Below the pieces are notes generated by a model, which was not told the origin of the DNA, ran no database searches, and saw only the letters and a program-made list of their open reading frames with translations. Both the position numbers and the translations under genes were made by a program. A stretch of DNA of 40,593 nucleotides from Acinetobacter calcoaceticus (GTDB lineage Bacteria > Pseudomonadota > Gammaproteobacteria > Pseudomonadales > Moraxellaceae): assembly GCF_004345325.1 (NCBI RefSeq), contig NZ_SLVJ01000032.1:1-40593 (forward strand). Direction: 5' to 3'. This document shows, piece after piece, positions 1 to 7,612 of the stretch (positions within the stretch are counted from its first letter, which is position 1; every line of letters starts with the position of its first letter).

Positions 1-41
1 AGCTCTTTCTCGCATTGCCAGTGAAACGTCAAAAGAAAAGT

Positions 42-58
42 GTGCAACTTAGTTGCAC
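42..58. promoter_or_regulatory. 17-bp perfect palindrome, possible operator upstream of the DUF2938 gene
   Basis: GTGCAACT-T-AGTTGCAC has two perfect 8-bp arms around a single central base, the symmetry expected of a dimeric repressor site. It lies about 80 bp before the DUF2938 start. A second inverted repeat (ACTCGAT at 66-72, ATCGAGT at 82-88) follows. No regulator gene is visible because the window begins just upstream. The operator role is inferred from symmetry and position only. Confidence 0.4.
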
Positions 59-136
59 TACGGAAACTCGATTGCTTTAGCATCGAGTAGTTCATGTCGT
101 AAAGTGTAATTCGATTCACTTAGACAGGCAAATGGT

Positions 137-622
137 ATGTTGGGACTAAAAGCAATCGTGATAGGCATCTTAGCCACAATGATGATGGACATTTTAGGTT
201 ATGGCCGTGGTCAACTTTTGGCTGTGAAAGGTTTAAATTATGGCTGGTTGGGGCGATGGGTGATCGGGTGGAAAAACCTGCAGTTTCAGCACAGCAATAT
301 CAGCCAATCCGCAGCGCAACCGGGTGAAACAGCACTGGGTTGGATACTGCACTATGTGACAGGTGTACTCTGGGCGGGGCTATTATTGATTATTTTTCCA
401 ACGTGGTTAGCGGATTTAAGCATGCTGCCAGCGTTGTTGGTTGGCTTGGTTACTTTGGCATTTCCCTTTCTGATCATGCAGCCTGCATTTGGCTTCGGCT
501 TTTTTGCGGGTAAAACCCCTAAGCCCTGGGTTGCAATGAAAAACAGTCTGATTTCGCATTTATTTTTTGCTGTGGGCTTGTATGCTGCGGGGTGGGTCAG
601 TCGAGGGTTCATTTGGCTTTAG
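137..622 (+). CDS. DUF2938 family integral membrane protein
   Basis: This 161-residue protein is very hydrophobic, with about four predicted membrane segments (roughly residues 3-22, 72-92, 95-120 and 140-158). Its N-terminal region, with a MMMDILGYGRGQ stretch followed by a conserved GRW..GW segment, resembles DUF2938 proteins, a family of unknown function found in many proteobacteria. The ATG at 137 gives the first membrane helix directly. An ATG at 132 is in another frame. The 17-bp palindrome at 42-58 lies upstream and may control it. The gene is followed after about 100 bp by peptide deformylase on the same strand, probably with its own promoter. No enzymatic residues stand out. Family assignment is from recall of the sequence pattern; function is unknown. 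Confidence 0.7.
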   Translation: MLGLKAIVIGILATMMMDILGYGRGQLLAVKGLNYGWLGRWVIGWKNLQFQHSNISQSAAQPGETALGWILHYVTGVLWAGLLLIIFPTWLADLSMLPALLVGLVTLAFPFLIMQPAFGFGFFAGKTPKPWVAMKNSLISHLFFAVGLYAAGWVSRGFIWL

Positions 623-724
623 CGCAAAGCAACTGGCTACACGCAATTTAGCGATTAACATTCGCAATGACTGCAAGATTTGGTTATGCTGCGATAAATT
701 TTCAAATATCAATGGAGTAACCCT

Positions 725-1237
725 TTGGCTGTACGCGACATTATCGAAATCCCCAGTCCTAAACTGCGTGTTCAATATCAAAAAGTACAGCAGGTCGCCG
801 CAGTGCAAGGACTGATTGATGACTTGCTCGATACCATGTATAGCACCGAAACCGGTGTAGGACTTGCAGCACCCCAGATTGGGCATGCGGATGCAGTGGT
901 GGTCATCGATATATCTGAGCAACGTGATCAGCCCATGGTCTTGATTAATCCTGAAATTATCGCTGCTGAAGACGAAATAATGTCTGAAGAAGGTTGTTTG
1001 TCAGTGCCGGGCATCAGTGCCCAAGTTAAGCGCTATGCCAAAGTCACAGTACGCGCCTTAAACCGTGACGGTGAGGAAATAATTGTGCAGCGTGATGATT
1101 TCTTGGCGATCGTGATGCAGCATGAATTAGATCATTTACATGGTCGTATTTTCATCGATTATTTATCGCCTTTAAAACGTGAAATGGCCATGAAGAAAAT
1201 CGCTAAAATCCGTAAACAAGAACAACGCAACAGATAG
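725..1237 (+). CDS. def: Peptide deformylase
   Basis: This 170-residue cytoplasmic metalloenzyme removes the formyl group from the N-terminal methionine of nascent proteins. All three family motifs are intact: GVGLAAPQ (residues 44-51), EGCLS (89-93, C91 metal ligand) and HELDH (133-137, two His ligands and catalytic E134). Length is normal. The start is a TTG at 725, supported by a GGAG Shine-Dalgarno element about 8 bp upstream and by the usual N-terminus leading into the P-S-P-x-L-R segment. It stands apart from fmt/rimM-type neighbours often found with def, so the genome may carry a second deformylase elsewhere; that last point is inference. Confidence 0.95.
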   Translation: MAVRDIIEIPSPKLRVQYQKVQQVAAVQGLIDDLLDTMYSTETGVGLAAPQIGHADAVVVIDISEQRDQPMVLINPEIIAAEDEIMSEEGCLSVPGISAQVKRYAKVTVRALNRDGEEIIVQRDDFLAIVMQHELDHLHGRIFIDYLSPLKREMAMKKIAKIRKQEQRNR

Positions 1238-1317
1238 GATTTATGAGGGGCATTACTCAGTCACGTTTGACGCCATTTTCCTTACAGCGTATTTGATCGT
1301 TTTCAGCCAAATCAAGA

Positions 1318-2184
1318 TTAAGCACTGATCTTCGAGCTGGGTTGGCGGTAGACCAAATACACGCCGAGTAAAATGGCACTGATGCCAATCACATCGAAGC
1401 GACTCAGTGTGGCTTGGAAAATCATAAAGTCCAAGATCAGGGTGACGATGGGCACCAAATAAAATAGTGAAGTCACATTGACCAGATTTCCTGAGCGCAA
1501 CAAGCGATAAAAGATCAATTGCGCTGCGACCGAGATCACCAAAGCCAGCCATATCGTCGGTGTCCAAAAATCAAAACTCATTTCAAAATGAAAGCCTTGC
1601 AGTGGAATGACCGCCACGAAAACCACCAAGGAGGTCAGATACTGAAGTGGCAAGATCTTCAGCGGATCTTCAACGATTTTGCGTTGTAGCATGGCACCGA
1701 TGGTGATGGCGCACAAACAAATCAGCGCAAAGCTGATCGCCAGTATGGACAGTTGGTTGACAAATAAACTGGTATAGACCAAGCAAATGATACCGGCAAA
1801 ACTCAATAACAATCCCAACAGCTTGAGTTTAGAGAAACTTCTCTCTGTTATAAAATAAGTCAAAATGGGCTGTAGTGCCAACACCGTTGCCAATAGCCCC
1901 GGCGAGATCCCATATTGCAAAGCCAAGAAATAAAACAATGAATAGCCGCCAATCAACAAAAATCCAGTCATGCACACATAGCGCCAAGAGGTGCTTTGCG
2001 GGAGAAAAGATTGTTTTTTTATAATGCAAAAGGCAATCAGCGCAATGATGGCGATGAGGTAGCGAAAGCTAAGCAGGGCAACGGCATTGGCATATTGCAG
2101 TCCCCATTTGCTAAAAATTGCGGCACTTCCCCATAGGCTGACGAAGGTGATGATGCTGAGTCGATTGGCAAGCGTCGCATTCAT
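1318..2184 (-). CDS. EamA/DMT family inner-membrane transporter
   Basis: About 288 residues with ten hydrophobic segments arranged as two five-helix repeats, as in drug/metabolite (EamA) exporters. The N-terminal part carries the usual W-G-S-A followed by K-W-G, and the second repeat begins around the middle with an IGAMLQRK-type loop. I chose the ATG at 2184 (protein begins MNATLANRLS); an upstream in-frame TTG at 2226 would add 14 polar residues before the first helix and has no clear ribosome site. It converges on def. The substrate cannot be read from sequence; members export amino acids, purines or drugs. Confidence 0.85.
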   Translation of the reverse strand: MNATLANRLSIITFVSLWGSAAIFSKWGLQYANAVALLSFRYLIAIIALIAFCIIKKQSFLPQSTSWRYVCMTGFLLIGGYSLFYFLALQYGISPGLLATVLALQPILTYFITERSFSKLKLLGLLLSFAGIICLVYTSLFVNQLSILAISFALICLCAITIGAMLQRKIVEDPLKILPLQYLTSLVVFVAVIPLQGFHFEMSFDFWTPTIWLALVISVAAQLIFYRLLRSGNLVNVTSLFYLVPIVTLILDFMIFQATLSRFDVIGISAILLGVYLVYRQPSSKISA

Positions 2185-2327
2185 GATTTTACAGCTTTGA
2201 AAAATATAGCGATATTTTAAGCCCAAAAAGTTGTCATTGACCAGATCAATGTGACAGGTCGTGATCGATAATTGTAGCTCGCGGGTTGATACAGTCCTGT
2301 TGCCTTATAGACATCGAAGCATGGATT

Positions 2328-2963
2328 TCAATGTCGCACCTTTAAAAATCTAGAGATAGCCAATCGTAATTGATTTAAATATCCAGTGAAATAATGGTTT
2401 GCACCCGGTAATACCGTAACCAGATGTCGTTGTGGGCGTGCCCAGAGCATCAGGTCTTCAAGTAAGGTGATATTGTCCAACTCCCCGTGAATCAACAGCA
2501 AATCACCTTGTATCGCTGGGGTGTCATAACGTCTCAGCCCATCTACATCAGCCGTGGGCAGGCCGCATAAGATCATTTGTCTCGGGCGCTGTGCTTCGGT
2601 TAAACGTGCCTGACATTTACCGATCACATGCGAGCCAAAACTAAAACCTGCCGCATAAAAGGGTAGGCCTGCATGCCGTTGATGCAATTGTTCGATGACG
2701 GCGAGCATATCTTCAGTCTCACCAAAGCCATCATCATGCCTGCCATCACTTTCAGCAACGCCACGAAAATTGGGTCGATATACCACACAACCTTGTTCAG
2801 CCAACAGTTGCGCAAGTAAGGTGGGGACTTTGTGCTGTGGAGTTCCACCGATCAAGGGATGCGGATGGCACACCAGAGCAAAACCTTTGACGGGGCCTTC
2901 GGGGTGATCGACATAGACGTGGATTTTCCCCGCCAAACCGCTTAAGAAAATACTTTCGGTCAT
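2328..2963 (-). CDS. Alpha/beta hydrolase (COG2945-like)
   Basis: A 211-residue serine hydrolase of the small COG2945 type. The oxyanion-side HPHP segment follows strand 3 (residues 33-36), the nucleophile elbow GFSFG has S108, and D163 (ELDN) and H190 (GANHYF) complete a plausible catalytic triad. There is no signal peptide or membrane segment, so it should be cytoplasmic. It is transcribed divergently from yaaA across about 120 bp. Substrate is unknown; family members are annotated only as predicted esterases or dienelactone hydrolase relatives. Fold and triad are well supported; function is not. Confidence 0.88.
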   Translation of the reverse strand: MTESIFLSGLAGKIHVYVDHPEGPVKGFALVCHPHPLIGGTPQHKVPTLLAQLLAEQGCVVYRPNFRGVAESDGRHDDGFGETEDMLAVIEQLHQRHAGLPFYAAGFSFGSHVIGKCQARLTEAQRPRQMILCGLPTADVDGLRRYDTPAIQGDLLLIHGELDNITLLEDLMLWARPQRHLVTVLPGANHYFTGYLNQLRLAISRFLKVRH

Positions 2964-3025
2964 AAACTTATACTTCGGATTTTAACTCAGGCTAGTTTAG
3001 CGATCATCGCGATTAAAATCCTGAA

Positions 3026-3055
3026 TTGGCAATCAAATAGTGCTGCTGTTATAGT
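3026..3055 (+). promoter_or_regulatory. Probable sigma-70 promoter of yaaA
   Basis: TTGGCA at 3026-3031 and TATAGT at 3050-3055 are separated by 18 bp and resemble -35 and -10 boxes. They would give a leader of about 25 nt before the yaaA ATG at 3087. The call rests on consensus match and position; no operator was recognised. Confidence 0.5.
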
Positions 3056-3086
3056 AAAAACCAATGCTTTATTACATAGAATTGCC

Positions 3087-3866
3087 ATGCTTGTTTTGAT
3101 TTCACCTGCAAAAACGCTGGATTACCAGTCCGCACTCCCTACCGATCAGCACACTCAGCCACGACTATTGGATCAATCACAACAATTGATTGATATCGCA
3201 GAAAAATTGTCAGCTACAGAGATTTCGAGTCTGATGCAGGTTAGTGACAAGATTGCCCAATTGAATGTTGAGCGTTTCCGGGATTGGAATGCTGAGTTTG
3301 ATTTTTCTACGGCGCGTCAGGCGATATTTGCTTTTAAGGGCGATGTGTATACGGGCTTGGATGGATACAATATTTCAGAGCAAGGGCTAGCATTTGCCCA
3401 ACAACATTTACGTATGTTGTCTGGTCTATATGGCCTACTTCGACCTTTGGATTTGATGATGCCGTATCGTTTGGAAATGGGCATCAAGCTGAAAAATCTA
3501 CGTGGCAGCAATTTATATGAATTCTGGGGTGATCGAATTACCCAGTTGATCAATCAAGACCTTACACAATCAGGCAGTCAGCTCTTGGTCAATCTGGCAT
3601 CGGATGAGTATTATCGTGCGGTCAAAGAGAAAAACATTCAGGCGACAGTGATTAAGCCAGTCTTTTTAGATCAGAAAAATGGTCAATATAAGGTCATTAG
3701 TTTCTATGCCAAAAAAGCCCGTGGCTTAATGGCGCGCTTTATCGTTGAACAGCAACTGCACAGCGTTGATGATTTAAAAGCCTTTAATAGCGATGGTTAT
3801 TACTTTGATGCAGACAACTCTAGCGCGACTGAGTTGGTGTTTAAACGGGATGAGAAAATAGCCTAA
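3087..3866 (+). CDS. yaaA: Peroxide stress protein YaaA (DUF328)
   Basis: This 259-residue protein has the YaaA signature throughout: LISPAKTLDY at the N-terminus, FKGDVYTGLD near residues 83-92, the GLYGLLRPLDLMMPYRLEMG block in the middle, and NLASDEYYRAV plus ISFYAKKARGLM in the C-terminal half. E. coli YaaA limits free intracellular iron and DNA damage during hydrogen peroxide stress; that role is known for the family and not visible here. Length matches the family. The ATG at 3087 starts directly at the conserved N-terminus. The stop is followed within a few bases by a REP-like palindrome that may end transcription. Confidence 0.95.
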   Translation: MLVLISPAKTLDYQSALPTDQHTQPRLLDQSQQLIDIAEKLSATEISSLMQVSDKIAQLNVERFRDWNAEFDFSTARQAIFAFKGDVYTGLDGYNISEQGLAFAQQHLRMLSGLYGLLRPLDLMMPYRLEMGIKLKNLRGSNLYEFWGDRITQLINQDLTQSGSQLLVNLASDEYYRAVKEKNIQATVIKPVFLDQKNGQYKVISFYAKKARGLMARFIVEQQLHSVDDLKAFNSDGYYFDADNSSATELVFKRDEKIA

Positions 3867-3867
3867 G

Positions 3868-3943
3868 CCCTCTCCTTGCCAAGGAGAGGGCTGGGTGAGG
3901 ATCCTCGAAGAGGTTGGGTGAGGATTCTCACAAAGAGGTTAAG
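3868..3943. repeat. REP-like palindrome with tandem GGGTGAGG tail
   Basis: CCCTCTCCTTG at 3868-3878 and CAAGGAGAGGG at 3880-3890 form an 11-bp perfect inverted repeat. Two diverged units of 23-25 bp follow, each beginning TGGGTGAGGAT and ending AGAGGT. The same palindrome and tail recur at 4557-4590. The second tail unit lies against the HD gene start and its AGAGGT looks like that gene's ribosome binding site. The copy number in the genome cannot be seen from here. Confidence 0.75.
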
Positions 3944-3944
3944 C

Positions 3945-4568
3945 ATGAAGATTTCTATACAGCAACAGTTTGAACACTATTGGTTGCAGTTCCAGCAGCA
4001 TTACCAACTTGATGCAGTACATGGGCAGGTGGTCTATGCGGGTTTGGTGCAGGCATATAGTGAAACGCAGCGCGCTTATCACAGCATGCAGCATATCGTT
4101 GAATGTTTGGATTTATTGGCTCAGGTGCTTGATCAGCTTGAAGATCCCTTTGCAGTCCAATTGGCCATCTGGTTCCATGATGCAGTATATGATCCGCAGG
4201 CCACGGACAATGAACAGCAGAGTGCTGTACTGATGCAGCAGCAATGCCAACCGTGGTTAAGCCCACAGCAAAGCCAAAAAATTGCGGCTTGGATCGAAGC
4301 CACCCAACATCATCAACCGAGCAAAGACAATGATCTAAATTATCTACTCGATATAGATTTGGCCATACTTGGAAGTTCAGCATCACGTTTCGCTGAATAT
4401 GAATTGCAGATCCGAGAGGAATATAGCTGGGTTGCTGCAGAGGTTTATGCGCAAAAGCGTGCTGCTGTTTTGCAGCACTTTTATCAGATGCAACCACTGT
4501 ATCAAACTGAATATTTTAGCACCCAGTTAGAACAACGTGCCAAAGCCAACCTTTCACCCTCTCCTTGA
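3945..4568 (+). CDS. HD-superfamily metal-dependent phosphohydrolase (COG4339-like)
   Basis: A 207-residue cytoplasmic protein with HD-domain residues in order: YHSMQH (H46, H50), WFHDAVYDP (the H78-D79 pair that names the fold), an ATQHHQ segment and DLDLAILG-like D residues farther on. It fits the predicted HD phosphohydrolase group often mis-annotated as an NMDA receptor subunit. I chose the ATG at 3945; the upstream in-frame extension would be translated from the repeat element. Its AGAGGT ribosome site is the end of that repeat, and its last residues (S-P-S-P) and TGA stop are encoded by a second repeat copy at 4557-4579. The natural substrate is unknown. Confidence 0.82.
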   Translation: MKISIQQQFEHYWLQFQQHYQLDAVHGQVVYAGLVQAYSETQRAYHSMQHIVECLDLLAQVLDQLEDPFAVQLAIWFHDAVYDPQATDNEQQSAVLMQQQCQPWLSPQQSQKIAAWIEATQHHQPSKDNDLNYLLDIDLAILGSSASRFAEYELQIREEYSWVAAEVYAQKRAAVLQHFYQMQPLYQTEYFSTQLEQRAKANLSPSP

Positions 4569-4590
4569 AAAGGAGAGGGTACGGGTGAGG
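4557..4590. repeat. Second REP-like palindrome, overlapping a stop codon
   Basis: CCCTCTCCTT at 4557-4566 and AAGGAGAGGG at 4570-4579 form a 10-bp perfect inverted repeat with loop GAA, followed by ACGGGTGAGG. It matches the copy at 3868-3890 and its tail. The HD gene's TGA (4566-4568) sits at the tip of the hairpin. The element lies between convergent genes, so it could also serve as a transcription barrier, although no T-tract follows on either strand. Confidence 0.75.
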
Positions 4591-4591
4591 T

Positions 4592-5389
4592 CTAGTTCAC
4601 TTCTAAAGAAATAATAGTGAAGTATTGGTTGCTGGGTTTTTTCTTCAAATCAGGCACTTCAGTGACTTCAACCAAGTATTGACCCGCAGATGGGAATTGG
4701 ACTTGGGCGATACCTGCGGCATTGGTGCTGGCTGTAATTGCTTGATCTTCAGTTGCGCCTTTGGCCAAGATATTGATTTGGGCATTTTTGAGTACAGCTT
4801 GGTTTTTATTGACCAAGATGTTGATCGGGGTGGTGGCCTTGATCTCATTGGGGTGGACAGAGAAGCTGACAGTGAGCGGTGTTGCGGCTTTGAGTGCGAT
4901 ATCAGAAGTTTTATTTTTGGAAATATAACTCTCAATGCTCCATTCACGGATCACATTTTCAAACTGCGGGCCTTTTTTCGAGGCTTTAAAGTCATCTGCA
5001 ATCACATAATCACGATCAGCGATTGGGCCAGCTTTTTCCGCTGTTGATTCATAAAACAATTTCCATTGTTTTTGATGTAAGGCATATTTCAGTGGATAGG
5101 ACACTTTTGCTGACACATGGTAAGTGCCATCTTCAGCTAAGGGCAGATCAATCACCGTGGCTGATTTCAGTGTAGAACTGGGCTTGATGACTTCACTTTT
5201 TTGACTCGGACTGATTACGGTGAACTGGGTGTCTTTTAGGGCATATTCACTGCTCAGTGCTTGTTCTGCATAGCCTGAGATGACCGCTGTTTGGGTGTTT
5301 TCAGTGACGAAGGCAACAGGGGCCAGATAGGGTTCATGTGCAAAAGCGGATGCGCCAATCAAACTGCTGAGTAATAATAGCTTTTTCAT
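4592..5389 (-). CDS. Periplasmic DUF4198-like protein, probable metal-uptake accessory
   Basis: This 265-residue protein begins with a classical signal peptide (MKKLLLLSSLIGASAFA, cleavage before HEPYLAP). Mature segments look like two beta-sandwich modules, and the C-terminal one (residues about 175-260) resembles an Ig/NikM-like domain with an AGIAQVQFPSAGQYLVEV core. DUF4198 proteins are secreted and commonly sit beside nickel, cobalt or iron uptake genes. A 16/19 match to the Fur-box consensus lies 32 bp upstream of the start, so iron repression is likely. The ATG at 5389 has AGGGA about 5 bp upstream. No receptor or transporter gene adjoins it here, so its partner must be encoded elsewhere. 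Role in metal acquisition is inference. Confidence 0.75.
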   Translation of the reverse strand: MKKLLLLSSLIGASAFAHEPYLAPVAFVTENTQTAVISGYAEQALSSEYALKDTQFTVISPSQKSEVIKPSSTLKSATVIDLPLAEDGTYHVSAKVSYPLKYALHQKQWKLFYESTAEKAGPIADRDYVIADDFKASKKGPQFENVIREWSIESYISKNKTSDIALKAATPLTVSFSVHPNEIKATTPINILVNKNQAVLKNAQINILAKGATEDQAITASTNAAGIAQVQFPSAGQYLVEVTEVPDLKKKPSNQYFTIISLEVN

Positions 5390-5420
5390 CTTAATCCCTA
5401 AATGATAAGTAATGTGTGGT

Positions 5421-5439
5421 GTTAATGATAATCGTTATT
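5421..5439. promoter_or_regulatory. Fur box upstream of the DUF4198 gene
   Basis: GTTAATGATAATCGTTATT matches the 19-bp Fur consensus GATAATGATAATCATTATC at 16 positions and keeps the central hexamer pairs. It lies 32 bp before the start codon of the leftward DUF4198 gene, where a repressor would cover the promoter. Binding itself is inferred. Confidence 0.75.
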
Positions 5440-5495
5440 ATATGGAGTAATTAAGATTTAGCAATAGATATCAAGGTATTAGACTTTGCTTTATG

Positions 5496-5529
5496 CAAAA
5501 AAAAGACCCAATGCAAAACACTGGGTCTT
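5496..5529 (-). terminator. Rho-independent terminator of slyD
   Basis: On the minus strand AAGACCCA (5529-5522) pairs with TGGGTCTT (5510-5503), an 8-bp stem with an 11-nt loop, followed by a run of T residues (5502-5497). It lies 42 bp beyond the slyD stop codon. Confidence 0.85.
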
Positions 5530-5570
5530 GTGACTTCAGTAAGGACCGAAGTCGTTAAGATCAGATGATC

Positions 5571-6062
5571 TTAGTGGTGGTGACCACCTGCGCCATGTAC
5601 ATGGCCATGTTCGAGTTCTTCAGCAGAAGCATCACGAATTTCAACGATTTCAACTTCAAAAGTCAAATCTTGACCAGCAAGCGGGAAGTTAGCATCAACA
5701 ATAATGTTTTCGCCTTCGATTGCTTTAACAGTCACAATTTGCATGCCGTCATCGGTTTGCGCTTGGAACTGCATGCCCGCTTCGATGTTTTCAACACCTT
5801 GGAACATTTGCTTAGGTACTTCTTGAACTAAATCAGGGTTGTACTCGCCATAACCTTCAGCAGCTGACACGTTAACCGTAAATTTATCGCCCACGTTTTT
5901 GCCTTCTAAAGCTTTTTCTAAACCTGGGATAATGTTACCTGCGCCATGCAAATAGGCAAGTGGCTCACCTTGAGATTTATCAAGAGTTTCGCCTTCAGCA
6001 TTGGTGAGTGTGTAGTGGAAAGAAACCACGTGATCATTTGCAATTGCAGTTGCATCAGTCAT
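5571..6062 (-). CDS. slyD: FKBP-type peptidyl-prolyl isomerase, SlyD type
   Basis: This 163-residue cytoplasmic protein has SlyD architecture: a split FKBP domain (V-x-F-H-Y-T-L near residue 13, then G-x-G-x-I-x-P-G-L-E-x-A-L around 40-52) with an inserted chaperone flap domain (about residues 70-125), and a short His-rich tail (HGHVHGAGGHHH). SlyD assists folding and its tail binds nickel and other divalent metals; the tail here is shorter than in E. coli, so metal capacity is probably lower. A strong terminator follows at 5496-5529 and the gene appears monocistronic. Confidence 0.93.
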   Translation of the reverse strand: MTDATAIANDHVVSFHYTLTNAEGETLDKSQGEPLAYLHGAGNIIPGLEKALEGKNVGDKFTVNVSAAEGYGEYNPDLVQEVPKQMFQGVENIEAGMQFQAQTDDGMQIVTVKAIEGENIIVDANFPLAGQDLTFEVEIVEIRDASAEELEHGHVHGAGGHHH

Positions 6063-6196
6063 TGTATTGATCCATTCAATATTTTAAGGGTACATCATAA
6101 AGTGAAAAGCCTTCTTTGTAGACTAAAATTCGTAAAAAAAAGCAATTTCACCTACATCTGATGGTTTTTTCATTAATCGGGGCAAACTCATGGAAA

Positions 6197-7483
6197 TCAA
6201 TGCAATTTAATTTTTGGTGAGATTTTTCGTGTAACAAAATCTTTAGCCGTGAGTAGACCGGCATGGGCATAGCCAAAAATAGTGGCTTGGTGAATCCGAT
6301 ACAGCGAGACATACATGGATTTGGCCACAAAGCCTTGTACGTTGACTTGACCCAATAATTCACCGACTGCTTTGTTCTTGCTTAAGGAGACCAAGGAGCC
6401 TTTGTCGGAAAAATTAAACATCGGTTGTTGGCTACCTCGAATCCGCGCTTTCATGGCATTGACCAAAAAGCTTGCTTGCTGACTGGCGACTTGTGCGCGT
6501 GGACCGAGCGCGGGCTGTGAGGCATCTAAGATACAGTGCGCACAATCACCCATGGCAAAGATGTTTGGGTCAGACTTGGTTTGCAAGGTGGCATAGACAT
6601 CGAGGCGACCCATACGGTCTTTGGCAAAACCCTCCATGGTGGAAATGACCTTGGGGGCTTTAATACCTGCCGCCCAGACCTTGAGCTCAGCAGGGATACG
6701 ACTACTATCATTGAAGTAAATTGCATCTGCATCGACTTTCTCAACCCGCTTTGCGGTGAGGACTTCGACGCCCATACGTTGCAGTTGTTTTTCACTGTGT
6801 TCGGCCATTTCTTTGGACAGCGCTGGCAAGATGCGATCTGCACCTTCAATCAATGTGATTTTGACATTTTTGGGATTGATGCGGTTCAAGCCATATTTAT
6901 AAAAATTCTGTTTGGATTGAACCAACTCCGCAGCCAATTCGACCCCAGTCGCACCTGCACCAATGATCCCGATATGCAACTTGCGATCGATATTTTTATT
7001 TTGTGCATCGAGATAGAGATGCAGCAAATCTTGTTGAAATATCTCAGCTTGGGCGCGACTGTCTAGATAATGACAGAAATCTTTGACCCCGAGAGTATTA
7101 AAGTCATTGGAGATTGAACCAACTGCCAAGATCAAGCTGTCATAACTGATGTTGTGTTCTTCTGCAGCATGGTCATATTTTGAGGCTGGTTTTTTAGAAA
7201 CCACAATCTGCTTTTGCTCAGCATTGACCTGTTCGAGTCTTCCGAGGACAAATTCGTAGTGATGTTTGGCTGCATGGGCAAAATAATTGGTTTCTTCATC
7301 ATTTGGATTCATGGTTCCTGCTGCGATTTCATGCAACAGCGGTTTCCAAATGTGGGTGAGTTTCTGATCGATTAAGGTAATCTGGGCTTTTTTTGATTTT
7401 CCGAGGCTATCACCGAGCTGAGTGGCCAATTCTAGACCGCCGGCACCACCGCCGACGATCACAATGTGATGAGTCTGAGACAT
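6197..7483 (-). CDS. ndh: Type II NADH:quinone dehydrogenase (NAD(P)/FAD oxidoreductase)
   Basis: A 428-residue flavoprotein with two Rossmann dinucleotide sites: IVIVGGGAGGLELA at the N-terminus for FAD and IGIIGAGATGVELAAEL around residue 165 for NADH. A FAMGDCAH motif near 310 contacts the flavin. The C-terminal region lacks a clear transmembrane helix and probably binds the membrane through amphipathic helices. NDH-2 passes electrons from NADH to the quinone pool without pumping protons. I chose the ATG at 7483 (protein starts MSQTHHIV) because GGAAGA lies about 5 bp upstream; an upstream extension adds 15 basic residues absent from the family. Confidence 0.9.
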   Translation of the reverse strand: MSQTHHIVIVGGGAGGLELATQLGDSLGKSKKAQITLIDQKLTHIWKPLLHEIAAGTMNPNDEETNYFAHAAKHHYEFVLGRLEQVNAEQKQIVVSKKPASKYDHAAEEHNISYDSLILAVGSISNDFNTLGVKDFCHYLDSRAQAEIFQQDLLHLYLDAQNKNIDRKLHIGIIGAGATGVELAAELVQSKQNFYKYGLNRINPKNVKITLIEGADRILPALSKEMAEHSEKQLQRMGVEVLTAKRVEKVDADAIYFNDSSRIPAELKVWAAGIKAPKVISTMEGFAKDRMGRLDVYATLQTKSDPNIFAMGDCAHCILDASQPALGPRAQVASQQASFLVNAMKARIRGSQQPMFNFSDKGSLVSLSKNKAVGELLGQVNVQGFVAKSMYVSLYRIHQATIFGYAHAGLLTAKDFVTRKISPKIKLH

Positions 7484-7612
7484 ATTCTTCCAACGTTTCT
7501 TATAAGAATGATGTTGGTAATATGCCATTTTCGCATTTTTTTTGAAGCTTTATTGCTTAGAAATTACAGATTTACAATAAAACAAAGTAATTTAGTCGGA
7601 ATTAATTTGCAT

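Noticed and set aside
352..922. Minus-strand frames overlapping the DUF2938 and def genes
   Set aside because: They lie antisense to well-supported genes, show no domain and have no ribosome site.
3868..3943. CRISPR-like repeats
   Set aside because: Only two diverged units with no spacers between them and no cas genes; they belong to a REP-like palindrome element.
3876..3944. N-terminal extension of the HD-domain protein starting at a TTG
   Set aside because: The extra residues (for example GLGEDPRRGW) are a translation of the REP-like repeat. The ATG at 3945 has a good ribosome site and begins conserved sequence.
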